NCBI GenBank assembly: GCA_021604865.1 | Contig: BQJU01000021.1 | Coordinates: forward strand, 1 to 64,000 | Direction: 5' to 3' | Origin: Saprospiraceae bacterium | GTDB taxonomy: Bacteria; Bacteroidota; Bacteroidia; Chitinophagales; Saprospiraceae | Length of the DNA: 64,000 bases | In this document: piece by piece, positions 57,501 through 64,000 of the stretch | Layout: each line of letters begins with the position of its first letter | Position numbering within the stretch: position 1 is the stretch's first letter | Notes under the pieces: model-generated | What the model was told of the DNA's origin: nothing | The model's database searches: none | Seen by the model: only the letters and a program-made list of their open reading frames with translations | Position numbers and translations under genes: made by a program

Positions 57501-60500
57501 CAGGATTATTTATCAATTCCGTTGCTTTAAGAAGTGACCTGAGCGGCAACCCCGCTTTCGCGAAATTACTTTCCGAGGTTAAAACCAGGACACAAGAGGC
57601 CTACAATCACCAGGACACTCCTTTTGAGAAGGTTGTTGACCGAATCGTTAAAGAACGGGATATGGGAATCAGTCCCATCTTCCAGGTGATGTTGATTTTG
57701 GAAAATATTTCCAATCACGATAGTAGCACAGAAGACAATGTACTACAAACACTAGAGTTACCAATTGATCATTTCGGCCTGGAAGAAGCCTATGGAGAAT
57801 ATAAAAATTCGAAGTTTGATCTGACATTTAAGGTGGTTGATGGCACGGAGGAGATTCTTTTCAATATTGATTATTGTACGGATCTGTTTAGACAGTCAAC
57901 GATTGAACGCATGGGGGCACATTTCAAAACCTTACTCTCCGCAGTGATTGAAAGCCCAAATGCCCGGTTGTCTGACCTTGAAATGTTGAGTCCTCTTGAA
58001 ACCCAACAATTACTTGAAGTATTTAATGATACTCAATATCCCTTCCCTACCGATAAAACCATCCTCGACCTCTTTTTGGAGCAGGTCACACAAACACCGG
58101 ATAAAACGGCTATCGTTTTTGAAGGCCAGGAGCTGAGTTATGTTGAATTGCATGAGCGCTCCAATCAATTAGGCCACTACCTTCGAAAAAGAGGAGTATG
58201 GCCGGAGTCTCCAGTAGGAATATGTATTGACCGGTCACTGGAAATGATGATCGGCCTTTTGGGCATTGTAAAAGCAGGAGGAGCTTATTTGCCTATTGAT
58301 CCCGAATACCCGCAGGAAAGAATCAGCTATATGCTGGAGGATGCTGGCATAACATTAGTCCTCGGTAACCAGTCCAGCAAATCGCTTCTTGAGGGTCTGG
58401 AGTACATTTTGCTGGATGAAGATTGGCAGACTATTGGTCTGGAATCCAAGGAGATGCCACAGCACAACTTAACACCGGAAAATCTCTTTTATATCATCTA
58501 TACTTCGGGGTCTACCGGGCATCCCAAAGGGGTCATGAATCAGCATTCAGGAGTTGTCAATCGCTTGTTGTGGGCACAGCAGGAATACGGCCTGGACAGC
58601 GAAGTTGACATCGTTTTGCAGAAAACAAACTTCTGCTTTGACGTTTCCGTTTGGGAGTTATTCTGGCCAATTATTACAGGTGTGAAATTGGTCTTTGCCC
58701 GGCCAGGTGGTCATAAAGACAGCAATTATCTAAAATCCTTGATTGAAAAGGAAGGCATTACCACCATGCACTTCGTCCCCTCTATGTTGGAGGTATTTTT
58801 GTTGGATATCCATGCTGGGGACTGTAAAGACCTGGTACGGGTATTGTGTAGCGGAGAAGCTTTGAAACCTGTTCATGTAAAAACCTTCCTGGAAAAATTG
58901 CCAACAGTAGCCTTGCATAACCTTTACGGGCCAACAGAGGCAGCAATTGATGTGACCTATTGGCAGGTACCAGGTAATGTAGCCGAAGTTCCGGTGGTGC
59001 CCATCGGTAAGCCGGTGGCCAACACCCAATTATACGTGTTGGATGCCTATGATGCCCTAGTACCAACTGGCGTTATCGGAGAGCTCCATATCGGAGGCAT
59101 ACAGGTTGCCAGAGGTTATTGGAATCGCCCCGAGTTGACGGCACAGAAGTTTATCCCCAATAAATTCATGAGCAACCCGGCGACTAAATTGTACCGCACA
59201 GGGGATCTGGTTCGTTGGCTACCCGATGGCAATATTGAGTATTTAGGTCGGAAAGACCATCAAGTCAAGATGCGGGGTTATCGGATAGAACTCGGCGAAA
59301 TAGAAGCCGTTCTAAGCAATCATAAGCTAGTAGCCCAGTGTGTGGTATTGGCCAATGAAGACAAAAATGGCGTCAAAAGGCTGGTCGCTTATATCGTACC
59401 GGCAGCGGAATTTGATAAGGCCGGTATACAGACGTATTTACAAGCCCACTTACCCGAATATATGGTCCCGGCGCTGATGGTCGAGTTGCAGACTATGCCG
59501 CTTAACGCAAATGGAAAAATTGACCGCAAAGCATTGCCTGATCCGGATGCATCTGCCTTGGTCAGCCATAATACATACGCAGCACCAAACACCCCAATTG
59601 AAACGAAATTAGTACAAATCTGGAAGGAGTTGTTGGAGGTTGACCAAGTAGGTATTAAAGATGATTTCTTTGAGTTGGGAGGTTATTCCCTTTTGGCGAC
59701 GAGGGTCGTTTCTGCTGTCAAAAAATCCATGGAAGTGGAGATTGGCACACAGGATATTTTCATGTATCCCACCATTGAAGAATTGGCGGAATTAATTGGC
59801 GAAACAGGAAAAGGTCTCGCACTACCTGCCATTAAGAAAATGGAACCAAGGCCAGCCAAAATACCACTGTCTTATGCACAGGAACGCCTCTGGATCATCG
59901 ATCAGTTGACAGGCAGCACGCATTATCACCTACCGCTGATACAAGAATTTGCAGAAGATACAGATATTACAATGCTTGCTTTTGCCTTAAAGGAGGTTGT
60001 CAATCGGCATGAAGCATTGAGAACCGTTATTCGTGAAAGCGGAGAGCAAGCTTACCAGGAACTACTTCCAGCAGATAACTGGGAGGCTGATATCGTGCAA
60101 TTGAGTGACGATGCTGGCCTCTCCGATATGGTCTCCGATGTTATTCAGCTCCCTTTTGATTTACAGCTGGATTATATGCTACGTGCCAAAATATATCATC
60201 TTCCCAACAAGGGATATCTGTTGGTGCTGGTGCTTCACCATATTGCTTCAGATGGATGGTCGCTCAATGTGCTGATCAGGGAAGCGCTGGAAATTTATCG
60301 GGCAAAGCAGGCCGGCCGAGATGTTGAACTGCCCATTTTGGCTATGCAATACGGTGATTATTCGGTGTGGGAACGCGAGCACTTGAATGGCGAATTACTG
60401 GAAAGTAAACTGACCTTTTGGGAACAGCAATTAAGCGGAGGCAAACCACTGAACTTACCCCTTGATTTTGCCCGCCCGCCCATTCAGAGTACCCGGGGTG

Positions 60501-63500
60501 GTGCCAAACAATTTGAAATATCTGCCGAACTGACATCGACCTTGAATGCGATTTGCAGAGAAGAGGGAGTCACCTTGTTTATGTTGTTGTTGACTGCATT
60601 CAAGGTATTACTGCACCGGTACAGTGGTCAGGATGATATCTGCGTGGGAAGCCCCATCGCAAACAGAAGGCAGAAAGAATTGGAAGATTTAATTGGCTTT
60701 TTTGCCAATACTATTGCGTTGCGAAGCGATTTGGGTGGCAACCCCAGTTTTAAAGCACTCCTGGCACAGGTGAAAGCCATGACCTTAAATGCATACGTAC
60801 ACCAGGATACACCTTTTGCCAAAATAGTAGAGCGGGTAGTAGACAAACGGGACATGAGTATTAGCCCCATTTTCCAGGTGATGTTTGTTTTACAAAATGC
60901 GCCAAATGAAGTAAAAATTGAAGGTGAAAATAATTCCGCCTCTGGGGATACATTGCTGAAATCCAGAACGGAGTTCAGTGAATCCATCGGTGGAGAAAGG
61001 GCTTCCAAGTTTGACCTGACACTGAGTGCCATTGAAACGGGTGAAAAAGTCCTTTTTGATTTGGAATACGGCGCGGATATTTTCCATCCTGATACGATCA
61101 ATCGTTTACAGCAACACTTTACCCAATTGCTTCAGTCCATTGCCGCAGATATTCAACAACCTATTGGTTGTTCGAATTTACTCACACAGGATGAGCAGAA
61201 ACAATTAGTAGAAGATTTTAATGCAACCACAAGTGTATATCCTAAAACACAAAGTATTGCCAGCCTGATATCAAAACAAGCGGTTAGCAGCCCAAAATCA
61301 ATCGCACTGGCATTTGAAGGCGATACCCTGACCTACCAGGAACTTGAAGAAAAGTCAAATCAATTTGCCCGGCATTTAATGTCAAATGGTGCCCGGCCAG
61401 GTTCCATAATCGGTATTTGTGTTGATCGTTCCATGGAAATGGTCATCGCCCTTTTGGGAATCCTGAAGTCAGGCAGTGCCTATATCCCCTTAGATCCGAC
61501 CTATCCCAAAGACCGGATCGGCTATATCATGGTCGATGCACAAGCCAGTTATCTGGTGAGTACCCGTGAATTGGCGTCGAGCTTTGACGTAGAGGATGGT
61601 TTGAAACTGATCCTGCTAGATGATGATTGGTCGGGTGAAGCCACCACTAAGGTATCGGCTACCACGGGTGCTAATGATTTGGCATACATTATTTACACTT
61701 CCGGTTCCACAGGCCGCCCGAAGGGAGTTATGATTGAACACCAGTCATTGGTGAACTTTCTGTATGGTATGCAGGAAAACTTCCAATTGGGTCAAAATTC
61801 CAGTCTACTTGCTGTAACTACTTTTAGTTTTGACATCGCCTATCTGGAATTATTCCTTCCACTATTGACCGGCGCAAAAGTAGTATTGGCTAGCAGCGCG
61901 GATGCGATTGATGGATTGGCTTTGCAGCAACTCATCAGACAGCACCGCCCTACCCACCTCCAGGCCACTCCTGCCACCTGGCAATTGCTGGTAGATAGCG
62001 GATGGCGAAATGAAGAAGAGGTCGTTATACTGACGGGTGGCGAAGCAATCAAGGAATCGCTAAAAACCGCACTGACGAAGCTAAGCGACGCAGGAGTGTG
62101 GAATATGTATGGCCCTACCGAAACAACCATCTGGTCAACGATGCAGGAATTGAAGGCTGACGACCAGGTGATGATTGGTCGGCCCATTGCCAATACGCAA
62201 ATTTATATTCTGGACAAACAAGATCAATTATGTCCGATTGGTATAGCAGGAGAATTGTGTATCGGTGGTGATGGACTGGCAAGGGGTTATTTGAACCGCC
62301 AGGAGTTGACGGATGAAAAATTTGTAATAAATCCGGTTTCAGGACAAGGGAAGGTATATCGCACTGGGGATTTAGCGAGATGGTCGTCCAATGGTCAGCT
62401 CGAATATTTAGGCCGCATCGACGATCAGGTAAAAATCCGGGGTTATCGGATTGAATTGGGCGAAATTGAGGCTGTATTGAATGAAAGCCCACACGTACGC
62501 CAATGCAAAGTAATAGCCCGCGAAGATGTAAATGGCATTCAACGCCTGGTTGCTTATATTATTCCGGAAGGTCCCTTTGACAAAACGGCTATTCGGACAT
62601 TATTAAAAGGCAAATTGCCGGAATATATGGTGCCTGGTCTGATTCTGGAATTAGCGGCTTTCCCGCTAACGCCCAATGGTAAACTGGACAAAAATGCACT
62701 ACCCAATCCGACAACTGCTGACTTTTCTTCTCATGCCTTTGTCGCACCGGAAAGCCCGGCCGAAAAACAAATGGCCACCATCTGGCAAAAGCTGCTTGGC
62801 CTTGAGCAGATCGGGATTTACGACGACTTCTTTGAACTGGGTGGTCATTCCTTATTGGCTACCCGCGTAGTATCGTCCGTACGCAAAGAGCTACACCTGG
62901 ATATCAGTATTAGAGATTTATTCCTCCATTCGACGATCAAGGAATTGGTTTTGGCAATGGAAGGCAAAGCCTATTTGTCCTCAACGCCGGATATCCAACA
63001 AAACGCAAGTTCCAATCAGCCCATTCCACTTTCTTATTCGCAGGAGCGGATCTGGTTTTTGGATAAATTGAATGGCAGTACGGAGTATCACATGCCTTAT
63101 GTCCAGTATTTTGACCAGGAATTGATGATACCCGCACTGGAACATGCTTTGACGACCATCATAGATCGGCATTCCATCCTGCGAACAGTTATTAGAGAGG
63201 AAGAAGGAATTGCTTGCCAGGAGATATTGGATGTTAATAACTGGCAGTTGGTCATAGAACAACAAGGGGATAAGTCACTGCAATCCATGATAGAGGCGAT
63301 GATCGAAAAACCTTTCGATTTGGCCAATGATTATATGTTTCGGGCCAGCCTGATTAATTTGAAAGAAGAAGGTCATCTGTTGCTGATGGTGGCTCATCAT
63401 ATTGCTTATGATGCCTGGTCTAGCAATATATTAACCAACGAATTATCTGAGTTGTACCTGGCAAAAACCAACGGAAGGCCGCCTGTTCTCCAACCATTGA

Positions 63501-64000
63501 CCTTTCAATATGCTGACTTTGCCAGATGGCAACGGCAAAACCTGTCCGGTACAGCATTAGATAAAAAGTTAACTTATTGGGAAGCCAAACTGGCCGACTT
63601 AAGCCCTTTAAATTTACCAGTTGACTACCCTCGGCCAAAAGTGCAGAGTAAACATGGGGCCCTATCAAATTTTGTTATTGCTGAAGCATTAACAGACGAG
63701 TTAAAAGCGATCTGTCAACAAGAGGGCGTCACTTTGTTTATGCTGCTGCTGACGGCATTCAAAGTACTATTGTATAAATACACGGGGCAAAAGGATATCT
63801 GCATCGGAACCGTTACCGCAAACCGGGATCAACAGGAGCTTGAAAACCTGATCGGGTTCTTTGTGAATACCATTGCTTTACGTAGCAATTTGGAGGGCAA
63901 CCCCGAATTCAGACAGTTGCTAACTGCCGTAAAGGAGACGACGATCGATGCGTATAGCCACCAAGATGCTCCGTTTGAGAAGGTCATTGATCGCTTGATC
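51575..64000 (+). CDS. non-ribosomal peptide synthetase 2 (A-T-C-A-T-C-A-T-C-A-T-C...), open at window edge
   Basis: 4142 codons without a stop, continuing past the edge. It opens with an A domain and no C, so it accepts its partner C from NRPS1. Key positions are residues: A 170 and 320, T 568, C 757; A 1243 and 1387, T 1635, C 1824; A 2307 and 2450, T 2702 (GGYSL), C 2888; A 3370 and 3511, T 3755, C 3940 (cut). Active-site His-His-Asp is kept in all C domains, but two read HHIASDA and HHIAYDA. Pocket codes by eye: DARHLSLMI (unassigned), DIWQSTADD (unassigned, acidic pocket end), DVWHLSLID (standard Ser code), DILQLGMIW (Gly code but for one position). No E or TE domain is in view. The ATG at 51575 follows AACAGGAAATAAT. 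Confidence 0.94.
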   Translation, partial: MSFANVIDLFRATALKYPLATAVSTPDQTCTYQDLDRETDTLAAHLTQFGAERGELCFVFVSSPLASVKSLLSIFKAGKIYVPISLDFQDQAIGDLLQEYKPDWVILDQSTLKRFGKISQELTDTQFKTCFFDLADIAEQTIIKCGSFISCHSAVEEACLEQIVLAPEDPCYIYFTSGTSGKPKGILGAFKGIDHFIDWEINFLNLGASVRVSQFTSPTFDAFLRDLFVPICSGGTLCIPPKVGGVLKLEDLLSWIKDQKINLIHCVPSLFRELINLGESPTELPDLQYVLLSGERLFGEDVKSWCSAYGKQVKLVNLYGPSETTMIKFAYPVDLSAPLPEAIPIGQPISGCKAILLDGELRPVKAGNVGEIYLRTSYRTLGYYKNETLTKKAFVRHPLAKSDDDLLYKTGDLAIKGIDGNYHFKGRKDLQVKINGIRVELEAIESILQGLPELEDAVVLYDESSSMLAACLKTKVPAESAYFREILALKLPAYMVPGFFTFMDQFPKNSNGKTNRNKLAETVQQLIKEQNIQYIAPRNQTETALVEIWERLLKREKVGILDNFFEIGGHSLMAIRVVAQIRKTLGIEITIKDVFNYPTIETLAGILISPTDEEALPAIEVVKNRPERIPLSYSQERLWFVDQLGGSVEYHMPYVQTFGRDLNPEALEYALKTLVERHEILRTRIREEAGIAYQEIMPADNWQWSIEKIKSSGIPTDWDTLISKEINRPFDLKKDYTLRAKLFQIEDNGYVFVLVMHHIASDGWSTGIALSEILELYQSYATNRPARLAALEIQYADFTLWQRNHLNNEILEKKIDYWEERLKGIEPLNLTLDYLRPQQQSVRGEAYSFELNPDLTASLYALAKTHGATLYMLLLAAFKVLLSKYSGQSDICVGSPIANREQKELEGLIGFFANTIALRSNLENNPSFIEFLAQIKQETLNAYAHQDAPFEKIVDRVSAERDMSMSPIFQVMFVLQNAPSEIKLYQAEKAITDQVASKGELDLAHLNQSYRTSKFDLSLHALEAGEQLQFEIEYCVDLFKRETIERFGGHFLNILSAIAEAPQTGVDTLNILSTEEQNILLLDWNDTAVSLPQDQTFIDLFIEQVLRRPMAIALKYQEHTISYSELDERSNQLAHWIRSSGQKEESLVALFLDRSVDMIIGILGVLKSGAAYVPIDLNYPQDRIEYILDSLACNLILTQDQWQTQLPKREGLEIWCLDQATDKMGDFPRTLPLTSLRPSNLAYTIFTSGSTGKPKGAMVEHLGMLNHLLAKVEAFGMNEDTVMAFTAPYTFDISVWQILSTLITGGQVVVYDDKQIKNPATILSCFQEDQINLLQLVPSYLLALLETLPGKPLSGLTHISVTGEAVSKALLEQWFDRYPSIPVLNAYGPTEASDDVTHYLMHQAPDNIDVPIGKPLRNFKIYIVDKAGQICPIGVPGELWVAGIGVGRGYLNNPEKTAANFIQNPFVKGNERLYKTGDLARWRADGDLEYFGRLDDQVKINGNRIELGEIESALQEMPEVYQNVVVAKKESNGTKFLVAYVVPENEFDREVILDYLKSRLPKFMVPSLIIELAALPLTPNGKVNKKALPAPDTSPMGRENFVAPRNDRETQLAQIWKRFLGVERVGAFDNFFELGGHSLLVMRVIAAMRNEMGYGLEIRDFFVNPNIAALAAYMESEPAGMLLPPVTAIAERPQKTPLSYAQERLWFIDKLNGSTHYHVPYVQGFIRGLNLDALEYAFQQIVNRHELLRSVIKEEDGVAYQEVLPRDSWKLGFQKVAEDISPEELEQLIYQEISRPFDFSTDYMLRAKILDLGQKGFVLVLVMHHIASDAWSNNILINELYELYLSKVEGRSSSLKTLEIQYVDYALWQRNYLTGDLLENKLAYWETQLRGVQPLNLPLDFVRPRIQSSKGDTLAFKFDKTTTQRIHALCQQEGVTLFMFLLTGFKVLLHRYSGQTDICVGTPMANRGQKELEALAGLFINSVALRSDLSGNPAFAKLLSEVKTRTQEAYNHQDTPFEKVVDRIVKERDMGISPIFQVMLILENISNHDSSTEDNVLQTLELPIDHFGLEEAYGEYKNSKFDLTFKVVDGTEEILFNIDYCTDLFRQSTIERMGAHFKTLLSAVIESPNARLSDLEMLSPLETQQLLEVFNDTQYPFPTDKTILDLFLEQVTQTPDKTAIVFEGQELSYVELHERSNQLGHYLRKRGVWPESPVGICIDRSLEMMIGLLGIVKAGGAYLPIDPEYPQERISYMLEDAGITLVLGNQSSKSLLEGLEYILLDEDWQTIGLESKEMPQHNLTPENLFYIIYTSGSTGHPKGVMNQHSGVVNRLLWAQQEYGLDSEVDIVLQKTNFCFDVSVWELFWPIITGVKLVFARPGGHKDSNYLKSLIEKEGITTMHFVPSMLEVFLLDIHAGDCKDLVRVLCSGEALKPVHVKTFLEKLPTVALHNLYGPTEAAIDVTYWQVPGNVAEVPVVPIGKPVANTQLYVLDAYDALVPTGVIGELHIGGIQVARGYWNRPELTAQKFIPNKFMSNPATKLYRTGDLVRWLPDGNIEYLGRKDHQVKMRGYRIELGEIEAVLSNHKLVAQCVVLANEDKNGVKRLVAYIVPAAEFDKAGIQTYLQAHLPEYMVPALMVELQTMPLNANGKIDRKALPDPDASALVSHNTYAAPNTPIETKLVQIWKELLEVDQVGIKDDFFELGGYSLLATRVVSAVKKSMEVEIGTQDIFMYPTIEELAELIGETGKGLALPAIKKMEPRPAKIPLSYAQERLWIIDQLTGSTHYHLPLIQEFAEDTDITMLAFALKEVVNRHEALRTVIRESGEQAYQELLPADNWEADIVQLSDDAGLSDMVSDVIQLPFDLQLDYMLRAKIYHLPNKGYLLVLVLHHIASDGWSLNVLIREALEIYRAKQAGRDVELPILAMQYGDYSVWEREHLNGELLESKLTFWEQQLSGGKPLNLPLDFARPPIQSTRGGAKQFEISAELTSTLNAICREEGVTLFMLLLTAFKVLLHRYSGQDDICVGSPIANRRQKELEDLIGFFANTIALRSDLGGNPSFKALLAQVKAMTLNAYVHQDTPFAKIVERVVDKRDMSISPIFQVMFVLQNAPNEVKIEGENNSASGDTLLKSRTEFSESIGGERASKFDLTLSAIETGEKVLFDLEYGADIFHPDTINRLQQHFTQLLQSIAADIQQPIGCSNLLTQDEQKQLVEDFNATTSVYPKTQSIASLISKQAVSSPKSIALAFEGDTLTYQELEEKSNQFARHLMSNGARPGSIIGICVDRSMEMVIALLGILKSGSAYIPLDPTYPKDRIGYIMVDAQASYLVSTRELASSFDVEDGLKLILLDDDWSGEATTKVSATTGANDLAYIIYTSGSTGRPKGVMIEHQSLVNFLYGMQENFQLGQNSSLLAVTTFSFDIAYLELFLPLLTGAKVVLASSADAIDGLALQQLIRQHRPTHLQATPATWQLLVDSGWRNEEEVVILTGGEAIKESLKTALTKLSDAGVWNMYGPTETTIWSTMQELKADDQVMIGRPIANTQIYILDKQDQLCPIGIAGELCIGGDGLARGYLNRQELTDEKFVINPVSGQGKVYRTGDLARWSSNGQLEYLGRIDDQVKIRGYRIELGEIEAVLNESPHVRQCKVIAREDVNGIQRLVAYIIPEGPFDKTAIRTLLKGKLPEYMVPGLILELAAFPLTPNGKLDKNALPNPTTADFSSHAFVAPESPAEKQMATIWQKLLGLEQIGIYDDFFELGGHSLLATRVVSSVRKELHLDISIRDLFLHSTIKELVLAMEGKAYLSSTPDIQQNASSNQPIPLSYSQERIWFLDKLNGSTEYHMPYVQYFDQELMIPALEHALTTIIDRHSILRTVIREEEGIACQEILDVNNWQLVIEQQGDKSLQSMIEAMIEKPFDLANDYMFRASLINLKEEGHLLLMVAHHIAYDAWSSNILTNELSELYLAKTNGRPPVLQPLTFQYADFARWQRQNLSGTALDKKLTYWEAKLADLSPLNLPVDYPRPKVQSKHGALSNFVIAEALTDELKAICQQEGVTLFMLLLTAFKVLLYKYTGQKDICIGTVTANRDQQELENLIGFFVNTIALRSNLEGNPEFRQLLTAVKETTIDAYSHQDAPFEKVIDRLI

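Noticed and set aside
45348-64000. Epimerisation, methyltransferase or thioesterase domains in the NRPS proteins
   Set aside because: I looked for extra domains between T and C or at protein ends and saw only C, A and T motifs; NRPS1 ends after a C domain and NRPS2 is cut by the window.

Overview
The window looks like chromosomal DNA of a Bacteroidota bacterium, most likely of the Saprospiria/Lewinella type. The signs are type IX secretion (Por) sorting domains, a giant protein of hyalin (HYR) repeats, DUF3078, an OMP_b-brl_3 outer-membrane protein, a UpxY-like NusG paralogue and moderate GC. No species can be named from sequence alone.

Layout. (1) 1-10 kb is housekeeping: the 3' end of a 5S rRNA and its terminator, an ECF sigma operon with a TM-helix channel-like protein, a DUF3078 protein, polA-lpxD, a tiny sorting-domain protein and thrS. 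(2) 10.3-23.9 kb is one 4548-codon gene for a surface protein with 28 regular tandem HYR repeats, dockerin and cohesin-like regions and a T9SS tail. (3) 24-29.3 kb holds MscS, a methionine/kynurenine-type aminotransferase, a pterin dehydratase, an M42 aminopeptidase and a flippase. (4) 29.3-34.2 kb is an accessory island. It contains an mntA/hepT toxin-antitoxin remnant whose hepT is split by a 194-bp MITE-like element flanked by CTCA. Next is a polyamine/ATP-grasp operon (YgiB-like membrane protein ending in Gly-Gly, glutathionylspermidine-synthase-like ligase, SpeD). A second, inverted copy of the element follows, and then a divergent membrane-bound spermidine synthase. (5) 34.3-35.9 kb holds a uracil-DNA glycosylase-like gene and a second ECF sigma with a small membrane protein. 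(6) 35.9-37.6 kb is a 1.6-kb AT-rich stretch without genes.

(7) 37.6 kb to the right edge is a non-ribosomal peptide synthetase cluster, all on the + strand. Its order is: NusG-like antiterminator, type II thioesterase, outer-membrane beta-barrel protein, SyrD/PvdE-type exporter, ketosynthase, acyl carrier protein, phosphopantetheinyl transferase, NRPS1 (C-A-T-C), Asp/Glu-type racemase, Fe(II)/2-oxoglutarate hydroxylase, NRPS2 (A-T-C-A-T-C-A-T-C-A-T-C..., still open at base 64000). The leading condensation domain together with the KS/ACP/PPTase trio suggests an N-acylated lipopeptide. Reading binding-pocket residues by eye, the fourth and fifth adenylation domains match the standard Ser code (DVWHLSLID) and almost match the Gly code (DILQLGMIW). 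The other three codes are not ones I can assign. The cluster extends beyond the window.

The observations most worth a second look are: precise element insertion in hepT, where conceptual excision restores the frame; the paired inverted elements around the polyamine/ATP-grasp genes; the Gly-Gly-tailed YgiB-like protein overlapping its ligase gene; and the NRPS cluster led by a specialised NusG with a terminator-like hairpin inside the putative operon.
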